Notes: a model not told the origin generated them from the letters alone. Positions 26,489-35,084 are shown, counted from the stretch's first letter. The stretch: 64,000 nucleotides of DNA from QHXM01 sp032160165 (GCA_032160165.1 JAVHWA010000152.1:1-64000); one strand, 5' to 3'. Numbers and translations: made by a program.

Positions 26489-26601
26489 CCTCTCAGGTAA
26501 GGAAGGGGGCACAGGCCCCCGCCCTGATTCATTCTAGATCTCTTCTTGGATAACAGCTCGTGAAAGAGCGGGGGCCTGTGCCCCCTTCCTTACCTGAGAG
26601 G
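26489..26601. repeat. Perfect inverted repeat, 34-bp arms, between pdhA and pdhB
   Basis: Arms 26489-26522 and 26568-26601 are exactly complementary, with a 45-bp loop. Each arm holds an inner palindrome GGGGGCACAGGCCCCC and an A/G-rich CTCAGGTAAGGAAG part. There is no T-run after it. Confidence 0.95.
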
Positions 26602-26699
26602 CGAATAATGCTCCTATCGTCATCATAAGGTCGCTAAAAGGAGCGGTTCTGATCCCGATTGAAACGACAGCGATCCCAACAACTGCTGAACGCTTTTTA

Positions 26700-27728
26700 A
26701 TGTCTACATCGATCAAAAAAGAACACAAATCAAACCGCCCAACTCGCGGCGGGCTGGTTACCTTTGTCGAGGCCATACGCCAGGGCATCTGGGAAGAGAT
26801 GGAACGCGATCCGACTGTCTTCTGTATCGGCGAAGACGTGGGTGCATACGGCGGGGCGTTCAAGGTAACCGACGGACTGCTGGATGAATTCGGCGAAGAG
26901 CGAGTGATCGATACGCCGATCTCCGAAGCTGCCATCGCCGGTGCCGCCTGCGGCGCCGCGTTGATGGGAATGCGGCCGGTGGCGGAATTTCAGTTCATTG
27001 ATTTCATCTCGGCGGGCTTCGATATGCTGACCAACTATGCCGCCAAGTGTCGCTATCGTTGGGGAGCTAATCTCGCTGCCGTGTTTCGCGGGCCGTGCGG
27101 AAGCGGAGTCCACGGCGGACCCTTTCATTCCGTCAACGCCGAATCCTTCTTCCTCAACACCGCCGGCCTGAAGATAGTCGAGCCTTCGACGGCTTACGAT
27201 GCTAAAGGCCTGATCAAGGCGGCGATACGCGATCCGGATCCGGTAATCTACTTCGAGCACAAGAAGCTTTATCGCCTTCCTCGCCTGCGCGAGCAGTTGC
27301 CGGAAGACGACTACATAGTCGAAATCGGTAAGGCACGAACCGCACGCGGAGGACGCGATCTTTCGATAATCACCTTTGGCGCGCAGGTGTTGACGGCGCT
27401 GGATGCAGCCGCGGAGTTGGAGAAGGAAGGGCTGGATGTCGAGGTCGTCGATCTGCGCACGCTGGCGCCGCTTGATAAAGCTGCGATACTTTCGACTGCG
27501 AAGAAGACCAGCAAGGTGATGGTGCTTCATGAAGCATCGCGTACGGGTGGGATTGGCGGCGAGATCGCTGCCACGATCGCGGAAGAAGCCTTTGAATGGC
27601 TTGATGCGCCGATCGTGCGGGTTGCATCTATAGATACGCCCGTTCCTTATTCGCCGCCGCTCGAAGACTATTATCTTCCGCAGGTGAAGGATGTGTTGGA
27701 CGCGGCGCGAAAACTGGCGGCGTATTGA
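26700..27728 (+). CDS. pdhB: 2-oxoacid dehydrogenase E1 beta subunit
   Basis: 342 residues, partner of the E1 alpha at 25372. Typical features: FVEAIRQGIWEEMERDPTVF, GEDVGAYGGAFKVTDGL, RVIDTPISEAAIAGAACGAA, FQFIDF and the C-terminal transketolase-C domain with DLRTLAPLDKAAIL and SRTGGIGGEIAA. The short N-terminal Lys/Arg extension is unusual. No Shine-Dalgarno sequence is clear. The 243-bp gap from pdhA is filled by a large hairpin, odd for subunits needed in equal amounts. Confidence 0.94.
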   Translation: MSTSIKKEHKSNRPTRGGLVTFVEAIRQGIWEEMERDPTVFCIGEDVGAYGGAFKVTDGLLDEFGEERVIDTPISEAAIAGAACGAALMGMRPVAEFQFIDFISAGFDMLTNYAAKCRYRWGANLAAVFRGPCGSGVHGGPFHSVNAESFFLNTAGLKIVEPSTAYDAKGLIKAAIRDPDPVIYFEHKKLYRLPRLREQLPEDDYIVEIGKARTARGGRDLSIITFGAQVLTALDAAAELEKEGLDVEVVDLRTLAPLDKAAILSTAKKTSKVMVLHEASRTGGIGGEIAATIAEEAFEWLDAPIVRVASIDTPVPYSPPLEDYYLPQVKDVLDAARKLAAY

Positions 27729-27828
27729 GGGCAGTTGGCAGTTGCGATGCTGCAGTTGCAAATTCATTTGAAGGCCCGCTCTTCCAGGTTCTTGCTGCAA
27801 ACTGCCAACTGCTAACTGCGAACTGTCT
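27729..27828. repeat. Mirrored GCAGTTG array after pdhB
   Basis: Begins right after the pdhB stop with GGCAGTTGGCAGTTG and GCAGTTGC. The right arm (CAAACTGCCAACTGCTAACT, from about 27799) is complementary. The same unit forms the 25259-25307 array. Confidence 0.85.
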
Positions 27829-27844
27829 TCGAGAGGAGCAAGCT

Positions 27845-28120
27845 ATGCCAAAGTACGTAATCGAGCGCGACATTCCCGGCGTGGGAAGACTTTCTGAGCC
27901 GGATTTGCAAGCGGTCTCGCGCAAATCCTGCAGCGTGCTGAAGGACCTGGGTCCTCAGATCCAATGGGTTCAAAGCTACGTGACCGACGACAAGATTTAC
28001 TGCGTCTACATCGCCCCCCATGAAGAAATGATCCGGGAACACGCAACCCAGGGTGGATTCCCTGCTAACCGTGTCTCGGAGGTGAAGTCAGTTATCGATC
28101 CGACAACAGCAGAAAAGTGA
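27845..28120 (+). CDS. DUF4242 (SCO4226-like) small protein
   Basis: 91 residues from the ATG at 27845 with AGAGGAG 7 nt upstream. PKYVIERDIPGVGRLSEPDL, then SYVTDDKIYCVYIAPHEE and REHATQGGFPANRVSEVKSV match the DUF4242 family, small ferredoxin-like-fold proteins; one actinobacterial member binds nickel. It sits between the E1 beta and E2 genes, but no link of this family to the dehydrogenase is known to me. Its stop codon lies within the first unit of the next repeat array. Confidence 0.85.
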   Translation: MPKYVIERDIPGVGRLSEPDLQAVSRKSCSVLKDLGPQIQWVQSYVTDDKIYCVYIAPHEEMIREHATQGGFPANRVSEVKSVIDPTTAEK

Positions 28121-28193
28121 TAAGTGATGAGTGATGGGTGATAGGAGATAAGACCAATGCTTTTCCTATCACTTATCACCTATCACTCATCAC
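28117..28193. repeat. Mirrored GTGATAA-type array overlapping the DUF4242 stop
   Basis: Left arm GTGATAAGTGATGAGTGATG continuing to 28152 includes the TGA stop. Right arm CCTATCACTTATCACCTATC continuing to 28193 is complementary. The words match 17694-17777. Confidence 0.85.
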
Positions 28194-28206
28194 ACCAGGA
28201 GCATTC

Positions 28207-29658
28207 ATGAGTACAGAAGTTGTAATGCCGCAGATGGGCGAGTCCATCGCCGAGGGAACGATTACGCGTTGGCTGAAGAAGGTGGGCGACCACGTTGAGC
28301 GCGACGAGCCTCTCTTCGAAATCTCCACCGACAAGGTTGATGCGGAGATTCCTAGTCCGGCCGCCGGAATCCTTACCGAGATAAAGTTCCAGGAGGGCGA
28401 GACCGTCGATGTCAACAAAGTGGTGGCCGTATTAGATGGCGACAGCGGCGCCCCTTCAAACGGCGGCGCAACTTCCGCTGAAGTCTCTGCGCCGGCCGCG
28501 CAGACTGCGGTTTCACCCGAACCGCCGCCTCCACCGGCTCTTGGTTCAGCGCCTCCCGCAATCTCGACGCCAACTAAACCGGACGTAGCCGCCGAGCGGT
28601 CTACAACCTCGGCCCAAGCCTCCGCTCAACCGAGTGACGAGAGCAGGCCAGGGAAACCTGCGGATTCCAGGCAACCGGCTGACAAGTCAGGCAACGGCGT
28701 CGAGCAAAGTGTCGAAGACCTTCGGCGCACCAAGTCGAGTCCGCTCGTCCGCAACATAGCTCGCGAGCATGGGATAGATATCTCTCGTCTCGAAGGCACG
28801 GGAATGAGCGGGCGCGTAACCAAGAACGACATCCTGAGCTTCATCGAATCGGGAGCAGCGATGACTCCGCAAGAGGCGATGCAAGCTCGAGGGTCGACCC
28901 CGGCAACACCTCAGAGCTCCTCGCAGGCAGCTCCCGCCATTGCGCCGCCCGCGATGGAGGATCGGGTCGAGCAGATGAGCGTCATGCGAAAGAAGATTGC
29001 GGAGCACATGACGCTTTCGCGCCGTACGAGCGCCCACGTGACGACTGTCTACGAGATAGATATGACGCGCGTCGCGAAACTGCGTGAACAACACAAGGCT
29101 TCGTTTCAGCAACGAACCGGCACCAAACTCACGTATATGCCGTTCATATTCCATGCTGTAACCACCGCGATTCGAAAATTCCCCATCTTCAACGCGCAGG
29201 TCAGCGGCGATCAGATCGTTTACAAGCGCGACATCAATCTGGGAATGGCCGTCGCGCTCGACTGGGGATTGATCGTGCCGGTCATCAAACGTGCCGACGA
29301 TCTTTCGATCTCAGGACTTGCGAGGGCGGCCAACGATCTGGCGGAACGAGCACGCGCGAAACAGCTCAAGCCCGACGACGTTGCAGGCGGAACGTTCACC
29401 ATTACAAATCCAGGTGTGTTTGGCGGCTTATTCGGGACGCCGATCATCAATCAACCGCAAGTGGCGATTCTCGGCGTGGGCACGATTGAAAAGCGACCCA
29501 AGGTAATCACGACCGAGGAAGGCGAGGATTTGATCGCCATTCGCTACATGGCCTACTTCGCGCTCTCGTTCGATCACCGCATCGTTGACGGCGCGGATGC
29601 TGAGAGATTCTTAGCTTACGTGAAAGAGCTTCTCGAAGCTGCGCAGTTCCAGATCTAA
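28207..29658 (+). CDS. 2-oxoacid dehydrogenase E2 (dihydrolipoyl acyltransferase)
   Basis: 483 residues from the ATG at 28207, with AGGAG 6 nt upstream. Transfers the acyl group from E1 to CoA through its lipoyl arm. One N-terminal lipoyl domain (1-80, lipoyl-Lys43 in STDKVDAEI), a Pro/Ala/Ser-rich linker (80-170), the E1/E3-binding domain (SSPLVRNIAREHGIDISRLE, about 178-215), a second linker, and the catalytic domain ending with SFDHRIVDG (His457, Asp461). Whether it is PdhC, BkdB or SucB type cannot be decided. lipB and lipA, needed for its lipoylation, lie 4-6 kb downstream. Confidence 0.93.
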   Translation: MSTEVVMPQMGESIAEGTITRWLKKVGDHVERDEPLFEISTDKVDAEIPSPAAGILTEIKFQEGETVDVNKVVAVLDGDSGAPSNGGATSAEVSAPAAQTAVSPEPPPPPALGSAPPAISTPTKPDVAAERSTTSAQASAQPSDESRPGKPADSRQPADKSGNGVEQSVEDLRRTKSSPLVRNIAREHGIDISRLEGTGMSGRVTKNDILSFIESGAAMTPQEAMQARGSTPATPQSSSQAAPAIAPPAMEDRVEQMSVMRKKIAEHMTLSRRTSAHVTTVYEIDMTRVAKLREQHKASFQQRTGTKLTYMPFIFHAVTTAIRKFPIFNAQVSGDQIVYKRDINLGMAVALDWGLIVPVIKRADDLSISGLARAANDLAERARAKQLKPDDVAGGTFTITNPGVFGGLFGTPIINQPQVAILGVGTIEKRPKVITTEEGEDLIAIRYMAYFALSFDHRIVDGADAERFLAYVKELLEAAQFQI

Positions 29659-29661
29659 GAG

Positions 29662-29772
29662 TGTCCAAAGTCCAATGTCCGCTTCGGAACTTGCCTCGTC
29701 GAAATCAGACGTCGCGCGACATTAGCGAACATTGAACGTTTCTGACCTTTCACTGTGGACTTTAGACCTTGG
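29662..29772. repeat. GTCCAAA-type array after the E2 gene
   Basis: GTGTCCAAAGTCCAATGTCC starts 3 nt after the E2 stop. The complementary arm GTGGACTTTAGACCTTGG lies at about 29755-29772. In between are traces of another word, GAACATTGAACG. Confidence 0.7.
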
Positions 29773-29865
29773 GCTGCATTCCCTATCGGTTATTGCATTC
29801 CGGTGGCGATTGCCTAATTAAGCTGTTGTTGTTCTTACTTAAAGATTGTTTCTCCCTACACCTCC

Positions 29866-29893
29866 TTGACATCCCTCGCTTGTTCGTTAATAT
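29866..29893 (+). promoter_or_regulatory. Sigma70-like promoter for the OmpA-like gene
   Basis: TTGACA at 29866-29871 and TAATAT at 29888-29893 with a 16-bp spacer. The next plus-strand gene starts at 30105, implying a leader of about 200 nt. Confidence 0.55.
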
Positions 29894-30104
29894 TCGCCCT
29901 CGGAGCGTAGACTGAATCCTTATAAGTTTGTGATACCTCGCAATGGTTTGGATTCGTTCCCGTCGTACTATACGTACGCGATTATTTTGTACGGATCCAA
30001 CTAAACTGCGATCTTAAGCGAGCCCAACCCCCCAGCCGCCGACGGTCGCCACAACTTGCGAGCGAGGCCCGTTCTGCTCGATCTCGCTAATGGAGTTTAA
30101 GAAT

Positions 30105-31190
30105 ATGAGTGCTGATAGATCCCGACGGACTGGAAAATTGTTTCTAGCCTTTGCATTTGTTTTGACGTCCGCTGCTCCTGGTTTCGCCCAGAGCGCGCCG
30201 GATTCCCGAGTCAACCAATCACCCGCACAGATCAAACCTCCTTCAAGCGCTGTCCAGGGAGCGAACGTTCGCAACGTCTCTGACGGCCAGAAGATGAAAG
30301 TCGAAGGCGTTGTCACTCGTCGCGATGCCGATACGTTCACGGTGCGTGACATGAACGGTGTCGACACGGTGGTACGTCTGACCGACACCACAAGCGTCAA
30401 GACCAAGGGCGGCTTCCTGCGTTCAGGCACGAACTATGGAACGACCAGCATCTTGCGCGGGCTCAATGTTGAGGTTGAAGGGCGAGGGGATTCATCCGGA
30501 CAGCTCGTCGCCAAGAGCGTCAGATTTAATAATTCGGACCTGAGAGTAGCGCGTTCGATCGAATCGCGCGTTGATCCGGTGGAGAGTCGTGTCGGCAACG
30601 CCGAAACCAAGATCGAACAGGTTGAGCAAAATTCTCAGCGTTTATCGGGTCAGATCGACGAATTAGCTGCCGTTTCAAACGCGGCCCGTGGCGGAGCCAA
30701 GGCCGCCCAGCAAAGCGCCGATGCCGCCATCGCCGGAGTGAATGCCACCAACGAGCGGATCTCGTCTCTCGACGATTATGTTCCCCAGGAGACGATGGCG
30801 ATCAACTTCAAAGTAAACAGTGCCCTTCTCTCGAAGGATGCGAAGGCTCAGTTGGACGAGATCGCTACCAAGGCGCTCAATGCCAAGGGTTATGTCATCG
30901 AAGTCTCAGGCTTTGCCGATTCGACCGGCAGCGTTGAAAAGAACCGCGTGTTGAGCACGCGCCGGGCCGATGCAGTCGTTCGCTACCTGGCGGAGAACCA
31001 TCGGATTCCGCTTCGTCGCATAGTTACGCCGTTTGGTTATGGCGAGTCGCAGTCGATTGCGGACAACCGCACCCGTCAGGGTCGAGCCGAGAATCGCAGG
31101 GTCGAGGTTAAGATTCTCGTTAGCCGCGGCCTGCTGCAGAGCGCACCGAACATGGCCGTTCCAACGGAAGGTTCGTCGAACCCGGAATAG
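30105..31190 (+). CDS. OmpA-family protein with DUF5666-like and coiled-coil regions
   Basis: 361 residues from the ATG at 30105 (GGAG 9 nt upstream). Signal peptide with hydrophobic core LFLAFAFVLTSAAPGFAQ. Next comes a DUF5666/OB-like part (MKVEGVVTRRDADTFTVRDM and the rest, about 65-150), a heptad-rich helical stretch (about 155-230, RVGNAETKIEQVEQNSQRLS) and a C-terminal OmpA-like peptidoglycan-binding domain (NFKVNSALLSKDAKAQLDEI, SGFADSTGSVEKNRVLSTRR, ENRRVEVKIL). There is no beta-barrel, so it is probably a periplasmic tether between envelope layers. The coiled coil suggests oligomers. Confidence 0.85.
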   Translation: MSADRSRRTGKLFLAFAFVLTSAAPGFAQSAPDSRVNQSPAQIKPPSSAVQGANVRNVSDGQKMKVEGVVTRRDADTFTVRDMNGVDTVVRLTDTTSVKTKGGFLRSGTNYGTTSILRGLNVEVEGRGDSSGQLVAKSVRFNNSDLRVARSIESRVDPVESRVGNAETKIEQVEQNSQRLSGQIDELAAVSNAARGGAKAAQQSADAAIAGVNATNERISSLDDYVPQETMAINFKVNSALLSKDAKAQLDEIATKALNAKGYVIEVSGFADSTGSVEKNRVLSTRRADAVVRYLAENHRIPLRRIVTPFGYGESQSIADNRTRQGRAENRRVEVKILVSRGLLQSAPNMAVPTEGSSNPE

Positions 31191-31252
31191 GTTTCGAGTA
31201 ATGGGTTTCGTGTTCAGCGTGAACTCGAAACTCCGAACTCGAAATTCGAAAC
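31190..31252. repeat. Mirrored TTTCGAG array after the OmpA-like gene
   Basis: Starts at the stop codon: GTTTCGAGTAATGGGTTTCG, then the complementary CTCGAAACTCCGAACTCGAA and ATTCGAAAC. Confidence 0.75.
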
Positions 31253-31343
31253 ATTTAAGTGCCAACCATCATGCCGTCACGCGGCATCAATTGAAAACGG
31301 CCAGCAACCGAAGAGATCGCTGGCGGCATGAGGAGTTGGTTTG

Positions 31344-32480
31344 ATGGGTTTTACTCGGAACACAATGCGAAGCTGCTTCGTGCTGGCGCTCTCCATGGCG
31401 CTGGCTTTTCTTTTTTTCAGCGCATCCACCACCCGTGCTCAGACGTTTCCACAGGAGCCGCCTCCGGTGATGCCGACTCCAAAGCCCAAGCCGCCCCCTC
31501 CGCCAAAGGACGAGGACTACGAAGTTGTGAGAGTTACTTCGAACCTCGTGGTGGTGCCTGTTTCTGTGACAGACGCAAGCGGACAGTCAGTGTTCGGATT
31601 AAAGGTTTCAGATTTTCATCTTGACGAGGAAGGTCGCGCTCAACAAGTCTCAGCGATTGGCGATCCCGAGCAAACTCCGCTCGATATAGCGATCCTGCTC
31701 GATGTATCGGGGAGCGTAGATGCCCGTTTCGGGTTCGAGAAAACAGCCGCGGCCCGCTTTCTAAAACAGGTTCTTAAAGCAGATGACCGGGCCGCAGTCT
31801 TTGCCATAGATCAAACGCCGCGGCTCGAACAAGTGCGCGATACCGCGGAGCGAGCGGCGGTGAGGTTGCTCTCGATGCAATCGGCTAAAGGCGCCACTGC
31901 CTTCTACGATTCCGTGATAGCGGCCTCGAGGTATCTCGCGCAGAACACGCCGCCACAACATCGCCGCGTGATAGTTGTAATCTCAGACGGTGAAGACAAT
32001 TTCAGTAACCGGACGAGGGAAATTGAATTGGCCACGTATCGCGCCATGAAATCAGACGACGGTCCACTGACCAAGCAGCGACGCGATCAGCTTGTGAGGC
32101 TCCGAGATGATGTTCAGCGGCAAGTCGTGCTCGACGTACAGCGGGAGCTGCAGCACGCGGAAGTGGTGTTCTATTCAATTAACCCGAGCGGTGAAGCGCT
32201 AAGACTAAATATTCCGGGCGTTCGCGCTCAGGAAGGGATGGCCAGGCTTGCGCAGACCACCGGCGGAAATGCATTTGTTCCGGATAAGTTGGAGAACCTC
32301 GAATCCGTCTTCCGCCAGATTACCGCCGAGCTGCGCTCGCAGTATCTGATTCAGTATTATTCCAATAATGAATCGACGCCCAACAAGTTTCTGCGGATCA
32401 AGGTGAGCGTACCCGCGCAACCCGCCTTCCGAATTCGCGCGAGAGAAGGCTACTATCCAAAGAACGTGAATCGCAAATAG
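31344..32480 (+). CDS. VWFA-related acidobacterial secreted protein
   Basis: 378 residues from the ATG at 31344 (AGGAG 8 nt upstream). Signal peptide, then a Pro/Lys-rich spacer (PTPKPKPPPPPK), a strand-rich N-terminal part (RVTSNLVVVPVSVTDASGQS, LKVSDFHLDEEGRAQ) and a VWFA domain with intact MIDAS DVSGS (Asp120, Ser122, Ser124) and IVVISDGEDN. This layout matches the VWFA-related acidobacterial domain family (TIGR03436), abundant in this phylum. Probably a metal-dependent protein-binding module in the periplasm or outside; partner unknown. It is the strongest taxonomic marker in the window. Confidence 0.93.
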   Translation: MGFTRNTMRSCFVLALSMALAFLFFSASTTRAQTFPQEPPPVMPTPKPKPPPPPKDEDYEVVRVTSNLVVVPVSVTDASGQSVFGLKVSDFHLDEEGRAQQVSAIGDPEQTPLDIAILLDVSGSVDARFGFEKTAAARFLKQVLKADDRAAVFAIDQTPRLEQVRDTAERAAVRLLSMQSAKGATAFYDSVIAASRYLAQNTPPQHRRVIVVISDGEDNFSNRTREIELATYRAMKSDDGPLTKQRRDQLVRLRDDVQRQVVLDVQRELQHAEVVFYSINPSGEALRLNIPGVRAQEGMARLAQTTGGNAFVPDKLENLESVFRQITAELRSQYLIQYYSNNESTPNKFLRIKVSVPAQPAFRIRAREGYYPKNVNRK

Positions 32481-32602
32481 TGAATGGGAAATGGTGAATG
32501 GTGAATCGTAATTGGTGAACGACAGATCTCAATCGCCCTACGTCGATCCGCTTCTTCCCATTCACCATTTATCATTCACCATTCACCATTCACCATTCAC
32601 CA
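32481..32602. repeat. Mirrored GGTGAATG array abutting two stop codons
   Basis: The left arm follows the VWFA stop directly (GAATGGGAAATGGTGAATGG, to about 32520). The right arm is at 32558-32602 (CATTCACCATTCACCATTCA), ending 2 nt from the convergent gene's stop. It is one of the clearest mirrored examples. Confidence 0.9.
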
Positions 32603-32604
32603 GC

Positions 32605-33126
32605 TTAGCGCATTTCCAATAACACATCTGTCAGGCGATTAACGACGTTCAGCAGCGCACGCCCCGCCTGATCGTAGCGTCCCGCGCTGGCATTATCTTC
32701 CGCGGCTGACGCGCCGGCAGCAACGCCCGCGAGACTGATGTAGTAGCGCTGCAGCTCCGGCGTGCTCCGGAAATCGATCTCCAGCTTATCGAGTCCTTCG
32801 CGTACGTTTGCCAAACTGGTCTTGACGGTCGTTTTGCTTCTAGTTGTCTGCTCGATTTGAGTAGGGGTCGCGTCTCCGGCGCTGGCCGCGGCGTCGGCCG
32901 CTTCGATACTCTTGGCCACGCCACCAAGCAAGTAAATAAACCGTGTCAGGTTTTTTATCTGGTCCGCGATGCGAGTGGCGCCCGAAGTTCTGGCCTCGTT
33001 CGGCCTTGAAGACGTTTGTGTCTTCGGCGTTGTGCGCTTCGTGGTTGTGCGCTGTCTGCTCTGCCCAAGCGACATCACAGGTAAAAGCAACAGACAGACA
33101 ATCGATAGGATGGCTGCGCGTTTCAA
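32605..33126 (-). CDS. Secreted helical protein of unknown function
   Basis: 173 residues from a TTG at 33126, with GGAGG 7 nt upstream. Signal peptide MKRAAILSIVCLLLLPVMSLG-Q, then a basic Thr/Arg-rich spacer (RTTTKRTTPKTQTSSR) and an Ala-rich helical region (RIADQIKNLTRFIYLLGGVA, LANVREGLDKLEIDFR, GAALLNVV-like end). No known catalytic motif; family not recognised. Confidence 0.7.
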   Translation of the reverse strand: MKRAAILSIVCLLLLPVMSLGQSRQRTTTKRTTPKTQTSSRPNEARTSGATRIADQIKNLTRFIYLLGGVAKSIEAADAAASAGDATPTQIEQTTRSKTTVKTSLANVREGLDKLEIDFRSTPELQRYYISLAGVAAGASAAEDNASAGRYDQAGRALLNVVNRLTDVLLEMR

Positions 33127-33383
33127 TTCTATTCCTCCTCGAGCGGGTCAGATTTTAGCTTACAAAGTATTTGGATGCGGGAGATTCCGGTAGACTATTC
33201 GCAGAAATGGTTGCGGAGTCAAGTGGGGCAGCGCGTTGGTCGTGCCTTGGGTCTCGCTTACCGTATGCGACTTGCCGCTTTCAGATCGGTGAGGCTTGCC
33301 TCACTTTATAACCGCAGTGGTTGGTCATCGTCGGCTGGCTGCTGTTAAAATGAGGCAAGCTTCCATCAACTGCTTTCGACAAT

Positions 33384-34070
33384 ATGGCTGACAGGACCTT
33401 AAGAACTCGACGTCTTGGTCGCGTGGAATACGGCGCAGGGCTCGACATCCAGAAAGAGACCGAGCGCGCCGTTCTCTCGGGCAATGAACCCGACACGCTG
33501 CTGCTGCTCGAGCATCCGCACACGTTGACGCTGGGTCGCGGCGCAACCTCAGGCGGGATAATTACGCCGCAGGAAGTACTGGATGAGCGCGGCGTGACTG
33601 TCTTTGAGACTAATCGCGGCGGAAAGGTGACCTATCACGGACTGGGCCAGATCGTTGGTTACCCGATCGTCAATCTGAGCCCCGACCGCGAGGACGTACA
33701 TCGCTACGTTCGAGACCTTGAAGAGGTTTTGATCCGCGCTATGTCGGACTTCGGGATCGAGTCGTTTCGCATCAAGGGCCTGACCGGCGTTCACACGACG
33801 CAAGGCAAGGTTGCGGCGATCGGTGTTCACATCGCGCGCTGGATAACAACACACGGTTTCGCGTTGAATGTAAACACGGACCTCAGCTTCTTTGATCTGA
33901 TCATCGCATGCGAAGGTGAGCCGGTGACTTCGATGCAGGATTTACTCGGGCGAGAGATAGAAATCCGCACGGTTGAGGATCGCCTGGTTACGCACTTCTC
34001 GGAGGTCTTCGAGATGAGGTTGGAAGAAAATCTGGCGTTTGTCGCCGAAGGTGCAGTGCCGACCAATTAG
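33384..34070 (+). CDS. lipB: Octanoyltransferase LipB
   Basis: Transfers octanoyl from acyl carrier protein to lipoyl domains, the first step of lipoate synthesis. 228 residues. Motifs LLEHPHTLTLGRGA, NRGGKVTYHGLGQIVGYPI, catalytic Lys142 in QGKVAAIGVHI and the acyl-enzyme Cys176 in DLIIACEG. The Cys motif differs from the usual PCGI form but the residue is kept. It is two genes upstream of lipA; the substrate E2 is encoded at 28207. Confidence 0.95.
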   Translation: MADRTLRTRRLGRVEYGAGLDIQKETERAVLSGNEPDTLLLLEHPHTLTLGRGATSGGIITPQEVLDERGVTVFETNRGGKVTYHGLGQIVGYPIVNLSPDREDVHRYVRDLEEVLIRAMSDFGIESFRIKGLTGVHTTQGKVAAIGVHIARWITTHGFALNVNTDLSFFDLIIACEGEPVTSMQDLLGREIEIRTVEDRLVTHFSEVFEMRLEENLAFVAEGAVPTN

Positions 34071-34078
34071 AATCGCTG

Positions 34079-34114
34079 TTTTGAAAGCGCCGACTAGTGG
34101 GCGCAGTCCCAAAC
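34079..34114. repeat. Degenerate half copy of the 35085-35145 palindrome
   Basis: TTTTGAAAGCGCCGACTAGT followed by GGGCGCAGTCCCAAAC resembles the right half of 35085-35145 (CTTTGAAAGCGCCGCCAAGG then CTGCGCACTCCAAAG). It lies 8 nt after the lipB stop. Confidence 0.6.
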
Positions 34115-34132
34115 AGGTTGCACGTTGACTCT

Positions 34133-35080
34133 ATGTTAGCTCTTCAGCTTATCAAGGAAGCGCACGAGCGCATTCGTCCACATATCCATCGCACGCCTGT
34201 TCTAACTTCTCGGTTGTTTGATGAGGCAGCCGGTCACCGCGTCTTCTTCAAATGCGAGAACCTTCAACGTGCGGGGGCTTTCAAGTTTCGCGGCGCCAGC
34301 AACAAGATTCTCTCGCTCACCGACGGCGAGAGAAGACGAGGGGTGGTTGCGTTCTCGTCCGGCAATCACGCCCAGGCCGTCGCGCTTGCAGCACGCGAGG
34401 CGGGAACTCGGGCGGTGATAGTCATGCCCGAAGACGCGCCGAAATCCAAGATCGCGGCTACACGCGGATACGGGGCGGAGGTCCACTTTTTCGATCGTCA
34501 AAGCGTGGACCGGGAGCAGGTCGCGCGCGAGATCGCCGAACGCGAAGGGTTAGTCATGGTCCCGCCCTACGATGATTATTTGATAATGGCCGGACAGGGC
34601 ACATGCGGCCTGGAACTGCTGGAAGACGTGCCCGACCTCGACACCCTAGTAATACCATGCAGCGGCGGCGGTTTGTTCGCGGGAGTCAGCACGGCTGCGA
34701 AATCCATCAATCCGAACATTCGATGCTTCCCTGTCGAACCTGAGACGGCAAACGACACTCGCCAGTCTTTCCTAAAGGGTGAGCGCGTCGAGACTCCTCC
34801 TTCGCAAACAATTGCCGATGGTTTGCGCGTCCAGACACCGGGCCGGCTGACATTTCCCATCCTGCAAAAAACGGCTGAAGACGTGCTGACGGTGACAGAT
34901 GACGAGCTGGTGGCCGCCATCCGTTTTATCCTCGCTCGGATGAAAGTGCTGGTCGAGCCATCAGGCGTCGCGGCGGCGGCGGCGGTCCTCTCGGGAAAAC
35001 TTCCCGATGATGCCCGGCGGGTTGGCGTGATTCTTTCCGGCGGCAACATCGATCCGGAAATGCTTGCGGGATTGTTATAG
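34133..35080 (+). CDS. Threonine dehydratase/serine racemase-like PLP enzyme
   Basis: 315 residues from the ATG at 34133; the longer GTG start at 34097 would run through a repeat. Fold-type II PLP enzyme with PLP-Lys in RAGAFKFRGASNK, SSGNHAQAVALAA, the phosphate-binding loop PCSGGGLFAG and a C-terminal VEPSGVAAAAA. It lacks the C-terminal ACT regulatory domain of biosynthetic IlvA, so it resembles catabolic threonine ammonia-lyase or serine racemase. It lies between lipB and lipA on the same strand, without an obvious functional link. Confidence 0.88.
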   Translation: MLALQLIKEAHERIRPHIHRTPVLTSRLFDEAAGHRVFFKCENLQRAGAFKFRGASNKILSLTDGERRRGVVAFSSGNHAQAVALAAREAGTRAVIVMPEDAPKSKIAATRGYGAEVHFFDRQSVDREQVAREIAEREGLVMVPPYDDYLIMAGQGTCGLELLEDVPDLDTLVIPCSGGGLFAGVSTAAKSINPNIRCFPVEPETANDTRQSFLKGERVETPPSQTIADGLRVQTPGRLTFPILQKTAEDVLTVTDDELVAAIRFILARMKVLVEPSGVAAAAAVLSGKLPDDARRVGVILSGGNIDPEMLAGLL

Positions 35081-35084
35081 CCTT

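Noticed and set aside
26489..26601. Rho-independent terminator
   Set aside because: Strong stem but no T-run on either strand and a 45-bp loop; kept as an inverted repeat only.
26730..27800. Minus-strand frame of 356 codons opposite pdhB
   Set aside because: Shadow of pdhB and of a repeat array; no homology pattern.
28117..28193. CRISPR-like array
   Set aside because: Units are 6-8 nt without spacers and form mirrored arms; no cas genes are nearby.
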